A DNA stretch of 15,886 nt from an uncultured Thermoleophilia bacterium (GTDB lineage: Bacteria > Actinomycetota > Thermoleophilia > UBA2241). Shown here in pieces: positions 1 to 7,207 of this stretch (position 1 is its first letter; each line of letters starts with the position of its first letter). The DNA is taken from assembly GCA_903921965.1 (NCBI GenBank), contig CAIXSE010000025.1, positions 1 through 15,886 on the forward strand, given 5' to 3'. The position numbers were made by a program, and so were the translations under genes. Below the pieces are notes generated by a model, which did not search any database, was not told the DNA's origin, and worked only from the letters and a program-made list of their open reading frames with translations.

Positions 1-1
1 G

Positions 2-451
2 GCGCGCGAGACGTGGATACTGGCGCGACTGGGTCTCGAGCCCGACCTGATCCTCACGAGTCCGCAGGAGTGTGCGCAGCAGACGGCGGGCATCGTGGCC
101 TCCGGGCTCGGTCTCGAAGACCGCGTCAGGACCGAGCCCGGTCTGGGGCCGGCGTTCGGCATGAAGAAGCTCCGGCGGCTCCTGCGGACCCACGCGCACG
201 CCGGCAGCATCATGCTCGTCGATCGCGACCCCCAGCTCAGCGCGGTCATCCGCAAGCTCACCGGCGGCCACATGGTGCTCAGCAAGGGCGGCCTGGCTCA
301 CGTCCACCTGGCCGCACGCAAGTCGGCGAGCGCCGAGCTCGTCTGCCTGCTGCAGGCCGGCAAGCTTGCCGCCCTCGTGAGGAACAGCGCGGCAGCCTCC
401 GACACAGCTGCATCCGGCGAAGCCGGGGTCGAGCACGACCCGGCGGGCTGA
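2..451 (+). CDS. SixA-like phosphohistidine phosphatase family protein, 5' end outside window, catalytic positions substituted
   Basis: The reading frame is open from base 2 to a TGA at 449-451, giving about 149 visible residues; the start and the first catalytic motif (RHG) lie outside the window. The layout matches SixA of the histidine phosphatase superfamily: a LGLEPDLILTSP segment, then a QTA helix, then a MLV-x-D-P-QLS strand-turn, then KGGLAHVHL. In the family, the second-motif arginine (SPxxRAxQT) and the second histidine (GHxP) form the phosphate pocket. Here the codon at 71-73 gives Cys in place of that Arg, and the GHxP site reads DRDP, so the His becomes Arg (224-226). The fold therefore looks kept while two of the visible catalytic residues are lost. 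It converges on phoU. SixA homologues in actinobacteria often sit near polyphosphate genes, so a phosphate-related role is plausible, but enzyme activity is doubtful. Confidence 0.72.
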   Translation, partial: ARETWILARLGLEPDLILTSPQECAQQTAGIVASGLGLEDRVRTEPGLGPAFGMKKLRRLLRTHAHAGSIMLVDRDPQLSAVIRKLTGGHMVLSKGGLAHVHLAARKSASAELVCLLQAGKLAALVRNSAAASDTAASGEAGVEHDPAG

Positions 452-471
452 GACTCTCGCCCTCATCCCGG

Positions 472-493
472 GCCGCTCGAGAAGGCTAGCGGC
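472..493. terminator. Hairpin between convergent SixA-like gene and phoU
   Basis: In the 56-base gap between two convergent stop codons, GCCGCT (472-477) and AGCGGC (488-493) form a 6-bp GC-rich stem with a 10-base loop. There is no T-run on either side. Its position suggests a bidirectional terminator, but the structure is weak and this is an inference. Confidence 0.35.
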
Positions 494-507
494 GGGCCAC
501 TCGTCCG

Positions 508-1215
508 TCAGGGGCCGCGCTCCTGCCAGCCGAGCAGCGCGGCCGGCGTGTCCGGCACCTGGTGCCGGCGGATCTCGCCCTCGACCATGTACAGCACGTC
601 CTCCGCGATGTTCGTGGCGTGGTCGGCAAGGCGCTCCAGGTACCGTGCCACGCTGAACAGCAGGACGATCTGGTCGAGGTGCTCGATGTCCTGCCTGATG
701 CGGCCCTTCAGCTCCTCGATCAGCTCGTGGTACAGATGATTGACCTCGGCGTCGGCGCCGAGCACGCAGCGCGCGGCCTCGGCGTCCTGCTGGACCAGCG
801 CGTCGAGCGACTTCTCGAGGATCGCCCCGGTGCGGTCGGCCATGACGGGGAGCCCGGCCGGCGGGGCGAGCGGCTCGGCCGTGGCGGAGAGCTCGAGCGC
901 GCGCTCGGCGATGTTGGAGGCGAGGTCGCCGATGCGCTCCAGCTCGCTGTTGATCTTGATCACCGCCACCAGGAAGCGGAGGTCGCTCGCCACGGGCTGG
1001 TAGAGCGCGAGGATCTTGAGGCACTCCTCCTCGACCTCGACCTCCCGCTCGTCGATGGTGAAGTCGCCGACCACGACGCGCTGGGCCTTCTGCGCGTCGT
1101 GCTCCTCGATGGCCTGGAGGGCGACGCGCAGGCTCTCCTCGACCACCGCGCCGAGTCCGAGGATCTGGCGCTTGAGCCCTTCGAGCTCGCGGTGCAGGTG
1201 GGTGACGGGGCTCAC
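508..1215 (-). CDS. phoU: Phosphate signalling protein PhoU
   Basis: 235 residues, the usual PhoU length. PhoU is a cytoplasmic metal-binding helical protein that links the Pst transporter to the PhoR-type kinase and dampens phosphate uptake and Pho signalling. The protein shows the two-repeat three-helix pattern. Each repeat carries the E-x3-D-x3-N metal motif, seen as ELERIGDLASNIAE in the first half and YLERLADHATNIAE in the second. I chose the GTG at 1215-1213, which lies 4 bases after the pstB stop. The longer ATG start at 1338 would overlap pstB by over 100 bases and adds an arginine/serine-rich stretch unlike PhoU. No strong ribosome site precedes the GTG, so translation is probably coupled to pstB. 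It is the last gene of pstSCAB-phoU. Confidence 0.95.
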   Translation of the reverse strand: MSPVTHLHRELEGLKRQILGLGAVVEESLRVALQAIEEHDAQKAQRVVVGDFTIDEREVEVEEECLKILALYQPVASDLRFLVAVIKINSELERIGDLASNIAERALELSATAEPLAPPAGLPVMADRTGAILEKSLDALVQQDAEAARCVLGADAEVNHLYHELIEELKGRIRQDIEHLDQIVLLFSVARYLERLADHATNIAEDVLYMVEGEIRRHQVPDTPAALLGWQERGP

Positions 1216-1219
1216 CGGC

Positions 1220-2074
1220 TCACCCGAACCGGCCCGTGATGTACTCCTCGGTCTTCCTCTCCTTCGGGTTCGAGAAGATCTGCGCCGTGGGGCCGAACTC
1301 CACGATGCGGCCCTGGAAGAAGAAGGCGGTGAAGTCACTCACGCGTGCCGCCTGCTGCATGTTGTGCGTGACGAGGACGATGGTGTAGCGGTCCTTGAGC
1401 TCGAGGATGAGCTCCTCGATCTTGGCGGTCGCCACGGGATCGATGGCCGAGGCGGGTTCGTCCATGAGCACGACGTCGGGCTCCGCGGCGATCGCCCGGG
1501 CGATGCAGAGACGCTGCTGCTGGCCGCCCGAGAGCGCGTTGCCGGGCTCGTTCAGCTTGTGCTTCACCTCGTCCCAGATGGCCGAGCGCTTCAGCGCGTC
1601 CTCGACCCTCATCGACAGCTCGGACCGGTTGAGCCTGTAGTGCTGGCGCAGCCCGTAGGCGACGTTGTCGAACACGGTCATGGGGAACGGGCTGGGCTTC
1701 TGGAAGATCATGCCGATGCGGCGGCGCAGGTCGAGCAGGTCGACGCCCGAGCCGAGGATGTTCACGCCGTCCATGAGGATCTCGCCCGACGCCCGCTGGT
1801 CGCGGTACAGGTTGAAGATGCGGTTGTACGTGCGGATGTGCGTGGACTTGCCGCAGCCGGACGGTCCGATGACCGCCGTGACCCGGTTCTTCTTGATGTC
1901 GATGTCGTTGCCGAAGAGCGCCTGTTCCTTTCCGTAGAAGAAGTCCAGGCCGCGCACGGCCAGCTCGGTGGGCAGCGAGGCGAAGTCCTCGCTCACCTCG
2001 CGTCGCGACTCCGCCACCTCGAGCCTCGGCGGCACGACGGTGGGCGCGCTCTGCATCTGTGTCATCTCGGTCAT
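1220..2074 (-). CDS. pstB: Phosphate ABC transporter ATP-binding protein PstB
   Basis: 284 residues. This is the ATPase subunit that drives phosphate import through PstA/PstC at the inner face of the membrane. Visible motifs are Walker A GPSGCGKST, Q-loop (IFQKPSPFPMTVFDNVAYG, typical of PstB), ABC signature LSGGQQQRLCIARA, Walker B VVLMDEP with the D-loop SAIDP, and the H-loop VTHNMQQAARVSD. A roughly 35-residue N-terminal stretch before the ABC domain (Met-Thr rich, then charged) is longer than in most PstB. The ATG at 2074 has AGGGGA 7 bases upstream, overlapping the pstA stop (TAG 2088-2086). Two further in-frame ATGs lie within the first seven codons. The stop is followed within 4 bases by phoU. 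Confidence 0.97.
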   Translation of the reverse strand: MTEMTQMQSAPTVVPPRLEVAESRREVSEDFASLPTELAVRGLDFFYGKEQALFGNDIDIKKNRVTAVIGPSGCGKSTHIRTYNRIFNLYRDQRASGEILMDGVNILGSGVDLLDLRRRIGMIFQKPSPFPMTVFDNVAYGLRQHYRLNRSELSMRVEDALKRSAIWDEVKHKLNEPGNALSGGQQQRLCIARAIAAEPDVVLMDEPASAIDPVATAKIEELILELKDRYTIVLVTHNMQQAARVSDFTAFFFQGRIVEFGPTAQIFSNPKERKTEEYITGRFG

Positions 2075-2085
2075 GTCGTCGTCCC

Positions 2086-3015
2086 CTACCAATCCTTGCC
2101 TCGCTGGAACAGGAGCCTCACCAGGATGTTCATGCCGAGGACGAGCACGATGATGAGCAGCGCGCCGCCCCAGGCCAGGGTCTGCCAGTGCGGATACGGC
2201 GATCCCGAGAAGTCGTAAACGGTCTTGGTGAGGTTGGCGACCGGGCCGCCGAAGTAGCCGCCCGGTCCGAAGAGGCCCGTCAGCCAGTACGGGCTGCTGA
2301 GCGCGGTGAAGAGCAGCGGCGCCGTCTCGCCGGCCACACGGACGACGGCGAGGGTGGCCCCGGTCAGCAGGCCGCCGCGCGCCGCGCGACAGATCACGCC
2401 GAGCGTGACCTTCCAGCGCGGCGCGCCCATGGCGAGGCCCGACTCCCGGAGCTCGTTGGGCACCAGGTTCAGGATGTCCTCGGTGGTGCGCGCCATCACG
2501 GGCAGCATGATGAACGCCAGGGCCACCGAGCCCGCGAAGCCGGAGTAGTGCTGCTCCGGCTTCACAAGGATCGCGAAGGCGAACACGCCCACGATGATGG
2601 ACGGCACGCCCATGACCACGTTGGCGATGGAGCGGATCGCCGTGGCGACACGCCCGTTGCGGCCGAACTCGGCCAGGTACACGCCGCCGAGGAAGCCGAC
2701 GGGGATCGCCATCAGCGCCGCGACGCCGGTGATGATGAGCGTGCCGACGATGGCGTTGGCGAACCCGCCGGCGTTGGAGGTCACGTCCATCGGCGTCGAC
2801 TGCGTGAAGAACGCGATGTTCCACGCCGCGGCGCCCTCCCTGACCACCACGAAGATGACGAACGCCATGACGGCGATCCCGATCCAGGCGCCGATCCACG
2901 AGAGGACCTTCACGGTGAGGTCCACCGCCTTGCGGCCGGCCAGGGAGCGGCGGCGCAGCGGCAGGCCCGCACGCACCTCGGCCGGCGTGCGGCCGGTGTC
3001 GGCGACAGAGCTCAT
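2086..3015 (-). CDS. pstA: Phosphate ABC transporter permease PstA
   Basis: 309 residues; one of the two membrane subunits of the Pst phosphate importer. A roughly 35-residue cytoplasmic N-terminus rich in Arg is followed by about six hydrophobic segments, the first in WIGAWIGIAVMAFVIFVVV. The permease loop that contacts PstB is visible as ESGLAMGAPRWKVTLGVI, followed by the PstA-typical GLLTGATLAVVRVAGETAPLLFTA. The ATG (3015-3013) overlaps the pstC stop in an ATGA arrangement, a 4-base overlap that indicates translational coupling. A much longer open frame running upstream through pstC is a shadow and was not used as the start. Confidence 0.96.
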   Translation of the reverse strand: MSSVADTGRTPAEVRAGLPLRRRSLAGRKAVDLTVKVLSWIGAWIGIAVMAFVIFVVVREGAAAWNIAFFTQSTPMDVTSNAGGFANAIVGTLIITGVAALMAIPVGFLGGVYLAEFGRNGRVATAIRSIANVVMGVPSIIVGVFAFAILVKPEQHYSGFAGSVALAFIMLPVMARTTEDILNLVPNELRESGLAMGAPRWKVTLGVICRAARGGLLTGATLAVVRVAGETAPLLFTALSSPYWLTGLFGPGGYFGGPVANLTKTVYDFSGSPYPHWQTLAWGGALLIIVLVLGMNILVRLLFQRGKDW

Positions 3016-4022
3016 GCCCGGCCTCCGGTGGTCCTGCGCACGCGCTTCAACCAAAGCTGGGCCAGCACCTGGAAGAGCACGGTGATCACGAACAGGATGA
3101 GGCCCAGCTCGATGAGCGCGCTCACCTGCACCTTGTCGGTGGCCTCGCTGAACTGCTGGGCGATGAGCGACGCGATGGACGTGCCCGGGTCGAAGATGGA
3201 CCGCGGCATGTCGGTGTAGAGGCTGCCGATGAGGTAGGCCACGGCCATCGTCTCGCCGAGAGCGCGGCCGAAGCCGATGAAGATGGCGCCGACGATGCCG
3301 CTGTTGGCGTAGCGCAGGCTGATCTTGCGCATGACCTCCCAGGTCGTCGACCCCATGCCGTAGCCGGCCTCTTTGGTCACGCGCGGGACCATCATGAGGA
3401 CGTCGCGCGAGACCGCCGTGATGAACGGCAGCACCATGAAGGCGAGCACGACGCCGGCGGTGAAGACCGAGAGGCCGCCGCCCTGGAACTGGGGACCGGG
3501 CTCGATGCCGGGGATCTTGCCGAGCGGCGTGCTCAGCACCCACGGCGTGAACCTGTCCTGCATGAACGGCACGATGACGAACAGGCCGACCATGCCGAAC
3601 ACGATGCTGGGGATCGCGGCGAGCATCTCGATCGCGGTGCCCACGACGCGCGCCACGGCCGGGTGCACGAGCTCCACGAGGAGTAGCGCGATGACCATGG
3701 CGAGAGGCACGGCGATCACCATCGCGACGATTGTGCTGAGCGCCGTGCCGGCCAACGCGGCCAGCGCCCCGTACTCGCCGGTCGACGGCGACCACGCGAC
3801 GTGGGTCAGCATCCCGAAGCCGAGCGCGCGGATGGCGGGCCACGAATCGTAGACGAGGATGACGGCGAGCCCGAACATCATCACGGCCACGGTGACGCCA
3901 CAGATCGTGGCGAGCGTGCGGAAGATGGGGTCGCCGATCCGGAGCCGCCGGCCGCGCGGCGCCGACTCGGCGCCGCGCGGCCCGGAGGCTCCGGACGTCA
4001 GTTCTGCTTCGACTGTGCTCAC
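3012..4022 (-). CDS. pstC: Phosphate ABC transporter permease PstC
   Basis: 336 residues; partner of PstA in the membrane channel. After a cytoplasmic N-terminus of about 30 residues come about six hydrophobic segments, starting near LATICGVTVAVMMFGLAVILVYDSWPAI. The coupling loop EAGYGMGSTTWEVMRKISL and the PstC-type GFGRALGETMAVAYLIGS are both clear. The GTG start at 4022-4020 is supported by a GGAGG ribosome site (complement of 4031-4035) 8 bases upstream. The 50-base gap to the pstS stop shows no strong terminator, so co-transcription with pstS is likely. Confidence 0.96.
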   Translation of the reverse strand: MSTVEAELTSGASGPRGAESAPRGRRLRIGDPIFRTLATICGVTVAVMMFGLAVILVYDSWPAIRALGFGMLTHVAWSPSTGEYGALAALAGTALSTIVAMVIAVPLAMVIALLLVELVHPAVARVVGTAIEMLAAIPSIVFGMVGLFVIVPFMQDRFTPWVLSTPLGKIPGIEPGPQFQGGGLSVFTAGVVLAFMVLPFITAVSRDVLMMVPRVTKEAGYGMGSTTWEVMRKISLRYANSGIVGAIFIGFGRALGETMAVAYLIGSLYTDMPRSIFDPGTSIASLIAQQFSEATDKVQVSALIELGLILFVITVLFQVLAQLWLKRVRRTTGGRA

Positions 4023-4072
4023 GGTTCCTGCCTCCCGGGAGTCAGCTCAGTGGATGGAAGGACGGTGCTGCG

Positions 4073-5221
4073 TCACGGCCACACCGGCGAGCCGCCGGAC
4101 GTGATGGTCGGCCACACCTGGTCCTGGACGAGCGAGTAGACGGCCTCGGGGATCGGCACGTAGTCGAGCTGCGTGGCCGCAGAGGCACCGGAGGCGTAGC
4201 CCCACTTGAGGAACTCGAGCGCGGCCTTCGCGCGGGACGCGTCGGCCTGGTCCTTCTGCATGAGGATGAACGAGGCGCCGGTGATGGGCCACGAATCGGC
4301 GCCGGCCTGGTTCACCAGCACCATGTACATGCTCGGCAGGCTGGCCTGCCAGTCGGCGCTGGCGGCGGCGGCGCTGAAGCTGTCGATGCTCGGCTTGACC
4401 CAGGCGCCGTCCTTGTTCTGGAGCTGCGTCGTGGTCATGCCGGTCTGCTTGGCGTAGGCGTACTCGACGTAGCCGATGGAGCCGCTGATCTGCTGCACGG
4501 TGGTGGCCACGCCCTCGTTGCCCTTGCCGCCCGCACCGACCGGCCACGGGACCTCCTTGTCGGCGCCGGCCGTCCAGATGGTGCCGGCCGCGTCGGTGAG
4601 GTAGTGCGTGAAGATCCAGGTGCTGCCCGAGCCGTCGGAACGGTGCACGACGTTGATCTTCGTCGCCGGCAGCTTCACGCCGGGGTTGAGGTCCTGGATG
4701 GACTGGTCGTTCCACTGCGTCGTCGTGCCCATGAAGATGCTCGCGAGCACGTCGGGGGTGAGCTTGAGCTGGCCGTCGGCCACGCCGTCGAGGTTCACGA
4801 CGACGACGATGCCGCCCACGACCATCGGGAACTGCACGAGGCCGTTGGCGCTGAGGTCGGCCTCCTCGAGCGGCGCGTCGGAGGCGCCGAAGTCCACGGT
4901 CTTGGCCTCGACGGCCGCGATGCCGCCGCCGGAGCCGATCGACTGGTAGTTCAGCTTCACGTCGGCGACGTTCGCGTAGTCCGAGCCCCACTTCATGTAG
5001 AGCGGAGCGGGGAAGCTGGCGCCGGCGCCCAGGATGACGCCGGCCTGCATCGGCTGCGGCGTGAAGCCCTCGATGGCGGCGGCCGACGACGAGCTGCCCG
5101 GGACGGCCGTGCCGCCGCTGCTGCTGCCGCCGCAGGCGGCCAGGCCGGCGGCGGTCAGGACGACGACGAGCGCGCCGGCCGTGAGCAGCGCGAGCCGTCG
5201 CGTGCGTCTGCTGATCTTCAT
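4073..5221 (-). CDS. pstS: Phosphate-binding lipoprotein PstS
   Basis: 382 residues; the high-affinity extracytoplasmic phosphate receptor that delivers phosphate to PstCA. The N-terminus is a lipoprotein signal: positive residues (KISRRTRR), a hydrophobic core, and lipobox LAAC with the lipidated Cys at residue 30, followed by a Gly/Ser-rich linker. Binding-site motifs of the PstS family are present: GAGASFPAPLY, YQSIGSGGGI, DFGASDAPL and HRSDGSGSTWIF. The ATG at 5221 has GGAGG (complement of 5229-5233) 7 bases upstream. A longer in-frame start at 5290 would place residues before the signal peptide and was rejected. It is the first gene of pstSCAB-phoU and is preceded by a PHO-box-like promoter. 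Confidence 0.97.
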   Translation of the reverse strand: MKISRRTRRLALLTAGALVVVLTAAGLAACGGSSSGGTAVPGSSSSAAAIEGFTPQPMQAGVILGAGASFPAPLYMKWGSDYANVADVKLNYQSIGSGGGIAAVEAKTVDFGASDAPLEEADLSANGLVQFPMVVGGIVVVVNLDGVADGQLKLTPDVLASIFMGTTTQWNDQSIQDLNPGVKLPATKINVVHRSDGSGSTWIFTHYLTDAAGTIWTAGADKEVPWPVGAGGKGNEGVATTVQQISGSIGYVEYAYAKQTGMTTTQLQNKDGAWVKPSIDSFSAAAASADWQASLPSMYMVLVNQAGADSWPITGASFILMQKDQADASRAKAALEFLKWGYASGASAATQLDYVPIPEAVYSLVQDQVWPTITSGGSPVWP

Positions 5222-5252
5222 GCGTGTACCTCCGAAGTACGTCTCGTGACGA

Positions 5253-5270
5253 CTGCCATTCCCCTGGCAG
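5253..5270 (-). other. Small hairpin in the pstS 5' leader
   Basis: CTGCCA (5253-5258) and TGGCAG (5265-5270) pair perfectly around a six-base loop (GGGGAA in the mRNA). It lies about 20 bases upstream of the pstS ribosome site and inside the predicted transcript. It could stabilise the mRNA 5' end or be incidental; no known riboswitch is recognised. Confidence 0.4.
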
Positions 5271-5299
5271 AGGCGGCGCACGAGCGCCACCGGAAGGGC

Positions 5300-5347
5300 A
5301 CGCTACCGCCGGTGTGTGAGCGGACGGTTAGCGTGTGGTCAGCGTGG
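5300..5347 (-). promoter_or_regulatory. pstS promoter with tandem PHO-box-like 11-bp repeats
   Basis: Read on the plus strand, three heptamers recur every 11 bases: TGTGAGC (5315-5321), GGTTAGC (5326-5332) and GGTCAGC (5337-5343). The shared AGC block is exactly in phase. In pstS direction they read GCTGACC, GCTAACC and GCTCACA, close to the GTTCACC unit of the actinobacterial PHO box, which is also an 11-bp direct repeat. A -10 TAGCGT (complement of 5300-5305) follows the gene-proximal repeat after 9 bases. At a normal 17-bp spacing the -35 (ACCGTC, complement of 5323-5328) falls inside the repeats and does not resemble TTGACA. This is expected for an activator-dependent PhoB/PhoP promoter. 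The repeats are seen directly; binding by PhoP is inferred. Confidence 0.78.
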
Positions 5348-5359
5348 CGCGAGGTGCCG

Positions 5360-5387
5360 AAAACGTCACGCCGGGGCGACCCCCCGG
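5360..5387 (-). terminator. Probable intrinsic terminator of phoP-phoR
   Basis: In the minus-strand transcript, CCGGGG (5387-5382) pairs with CCCCGG (5376-5371) around a five-base loop. A run of four T (5363-5360) follows 7 bases after the stem. It starts 18 bases after the phoR stop. The T-run is short and offset, so this is a moderate call. It would separate phoPR from the pstS promoter just downstream. Confidence 0.5.
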
Positions 5388-5404
5388 ACGCCGCGACACG
5401 AGCG

Positions 5405-7207
5405 TCAGGCGCGCGGGAGGTGGATGCGGAAGGTGCTGCCTCGGCCCACGATGCTGTCGACCGACACGGTCCCCCCGTGGGCCTGGGCGATGTGCTTCAC
5501 GATGGCCAGGCCCAGGCCGGTCCCCCCCAGATCACGACTGCGCCCCCTGTCCACGCGGTAGAACCGCTCGAACAGCCGCGGCAGGTGCTCGCGGGGCACG
5601 CCCGGCCCGTGGTCCACCACGAAGATGACGACCTCTTCGGGTCGCTCGGTGAGGCCGACCTCGACGGCGCTGCCCTCGGGGCTGTACTTGACGGCGTTGT
5701 CGATGAGATTGACCACGGCCTGCTCGAGGAGCTGCACGTTGACCGAGGAGAGCAGGCAGGCGGCGCAGGCCACGTCGATCTGGATGTGTTTGGCCTGCGC
5801 CTTCGGCTCGCAGACCTCGACGGCGACGCGGACCACCTCGCAGATGTCGGCGTCCTCGAGCGTCAGCCGCGACTCGCCCTCCCGCTGCTCGAGCGTGGAG
5901 AGGGAAAGCAGGTCCTGGATGATCGAGTTCAACCGGTCGGCCTGGCCGACGATGATGCCGACGAAGCGGCGCGCAGTCTCGGGGTCGTCGAGCGCGCCGT
6001 CCTCCAGCGTCTCGGCGAAGCCTTTGATGGAGGTGACCGGCGTCTTGAGCTCGTGCGACACGTTGGCGACGAAGTCGCGCCGCACCGCCTCGAGTCGCTT
6101 CAGCCTGGTCACATCGTTGAGCACGACCACGGCGCCGGCCGAGGCTTCACCGTCGCCGGCGCGGAGCAGCGTGCCGTTCGCCTGCAGCGAGCGCTCGTCG
6201 GCACCGACGCGCATGACGATATCGGCCTCCACGGTCCGGTGGCCCGACAGCGTCTCGGCGACCACGTGCTGGAGATCCGGGTTGCGCAGGACTTCCTGTA
6301 CGAGGTGGCCCTCGGCCTCGTGCGGCGTGACGCCGGCCAGGGCCGCCGCCGCGTCGTTGAGGGCAATGATGCGTTCGTCTGAGTCGACGGCCAGCACGCC
6401 CTCGACCATGCTGGCCAGCACGGCCTCCCGCTCGTTGCGCTCACGGGTGAGCGTGCCGATCTTCTCGTCGAGCTCCTCGGCCATCGTGTTCAGGCTCTCG
6501 GCGACGGCGGCGAACTCGAGCGTACGCGGCACGTACATCTTGTACGTGAAGTCGCCGCCGGCGAGCCGCTCGGCGCCCTCCTTGATCTCGCGCATCTGCC
6601 CGCTGATGCGGCGCGAGACGTACAGCCCGATGAGTGCCGCCAGCACAGCCACGATCGCTGCGGCGAGCGCGATGCGCCAGTACAGGTCGGAAAGCGCTTG
6701 GTTCACAAGCGTCAGCGGGATCGCCGCCCGCACGACCGCCGTCACCCGCCCGTCCTGTGCCAGGGGGACGGCGACGTACATCATCTCCTCGTTGAGCGTG
6801 GCGCTGTGCCGGATGGAGACGCCGACACCTCCGCCGGCGGCTTTCCTGACCTCCGGCCGGTCGCTGTGGTCGCCCATGGCCGCCGGGTCCGAATCCGAGT
6901 CGGCGAGCACCGTGCCGGTGGGCTGGCCGGTGGAGCCGGACGAGATGAGCGTGAGGCGCGTCCCCGAGGCGGCGCCGAGGCGCTGGAAGAGCGCCTCGAG
7001 CTCTCCCGCGGCGAGGCCTCCGAGGTCGGGCGCGACCTGTTCGCGCACGAGCTGCGCGCGTGCCTGCAGCTCTGCCTCCGTGTGCGCGATGTAGAAGCTC
7101 CGCGCCGACCTGACGGCGAAGAGGCCGATTGCCACGGCGCAGAGCGCGACGACGAGGAGATAGGTGGCGAACAGGCGCCAGAACAGGCGCGGCCGGCGGG
7201 AGCTCAC
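5405..7207 (-). CDS. phoR: Phosphate-regulon sensor histidine kinase (PhoR-like)
   Basis: 600 residues. An N-terminal membrane segment (about 9-30) is followed by an extracytoplasmic domain of about 145 residues, a second membrane segment (about 177-197), a HAMP linker (about 198-250), a PAS-like domain (about 258-365), then the kinase core. His385 in FVANVSHELKTP is the phospho-acceptor. The ATP-binding domain has the N box LIDNAVKYSP (Asn504), G1 VDHGPGVP and G2 GGTGLGLAIVKH. The GTG start at 7207 overlaps the phoP stop (GTGA), so the two are translationally coupled. It is named PhoR because it is paired with PhoP and followed by pst-phoU. Many PhoR proteins lack a large external domain, so this one may sense an extracellular cue or simply use PhoU/Pst contacts through its PAS domain. 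Confidence 0.9.
   Translation of the reverse strand: MSSRRPRLFWRLFATYLLVVALCAVAIGLFAVRSARSFYIAHTEAELQARAQLVREQVAPDLGGLAAGELEALFQRLGAASGTRLTLISSGSTGQPTGTVLADSDSDPAAMGDHSDRPEVRKAAGGGVGVSIRHSATLNEEMMYVAVPLAQDGRVTAVVRAAIPLTLVNQALSDLYWRIALAAAIVAVLAALIGLYVSRRISGQMREIKEGAERLAGGDFTYKMYVPRTLEFAAVAESLNTMAEELDEKIGTLTRERNEREAVLASMVEGVLAVDSDERIIALNDAAAALAGVTPHEAEGHLVQEVLRNPDLQHVVAETLSGHRTVEADIVMRVGADERSLQANGTLLRAGDGEASAGAVVVLNDVTRLKRLEAVRRDFVANVSHELKTPVTSIKGFAETLEDGALDDPETARRFVGIIVGQADRLNSIIQDLLSLSTLEQREGESRLTLEDADICEVVRVAVEVCEPKAQAKHIQIDVACAACLLSSVNVQLLEQAVVNLIDNAVKYSPEGSAVEVGLTERPEEVVIFVVDHGPGVPREHLPRLFERFYRVDRGRSRDLGGTGLGLAIVKHIAQAHGGTVSVDSIVGRGSTFRIHLPRA

Noticed and set aside
308..311. Possible thirteenth haem site or rubredoxin-like knuckle near the cytochrome C-terminus (residue numbers, not bases)
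   Set aside because: The CPCH motif is too short for ordinary haem c attachment, and no second Cys pair for a metal knuckle is nearby. It is kept only as a non-canonical motif in the cytochrome finding.
562..1239. Long plus-strand open frames antisense to phoU, pstB, phoR, the Nramp gene and others
   Set aside because: They are mirror-frame artefacts of high-GC coding sequence; the minus-strand readings carry full family motifs.
1216..1338. Longer ATG start for phoU
   Set aside because: It would overlap pstB by over 100 bases and adds an Arg/Ser-rich stretch not seen in PhoU; the GTG at 1215 fits family length and operon spacing.
4604..6382. 592-codon plus-strand frame across pstS and phoR
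   Set aside because: It has no domain, with an Asp/His/Val/Leu-rich repetitive composition typical of antisense frames, and it spans two well-supported genes and their promoter.
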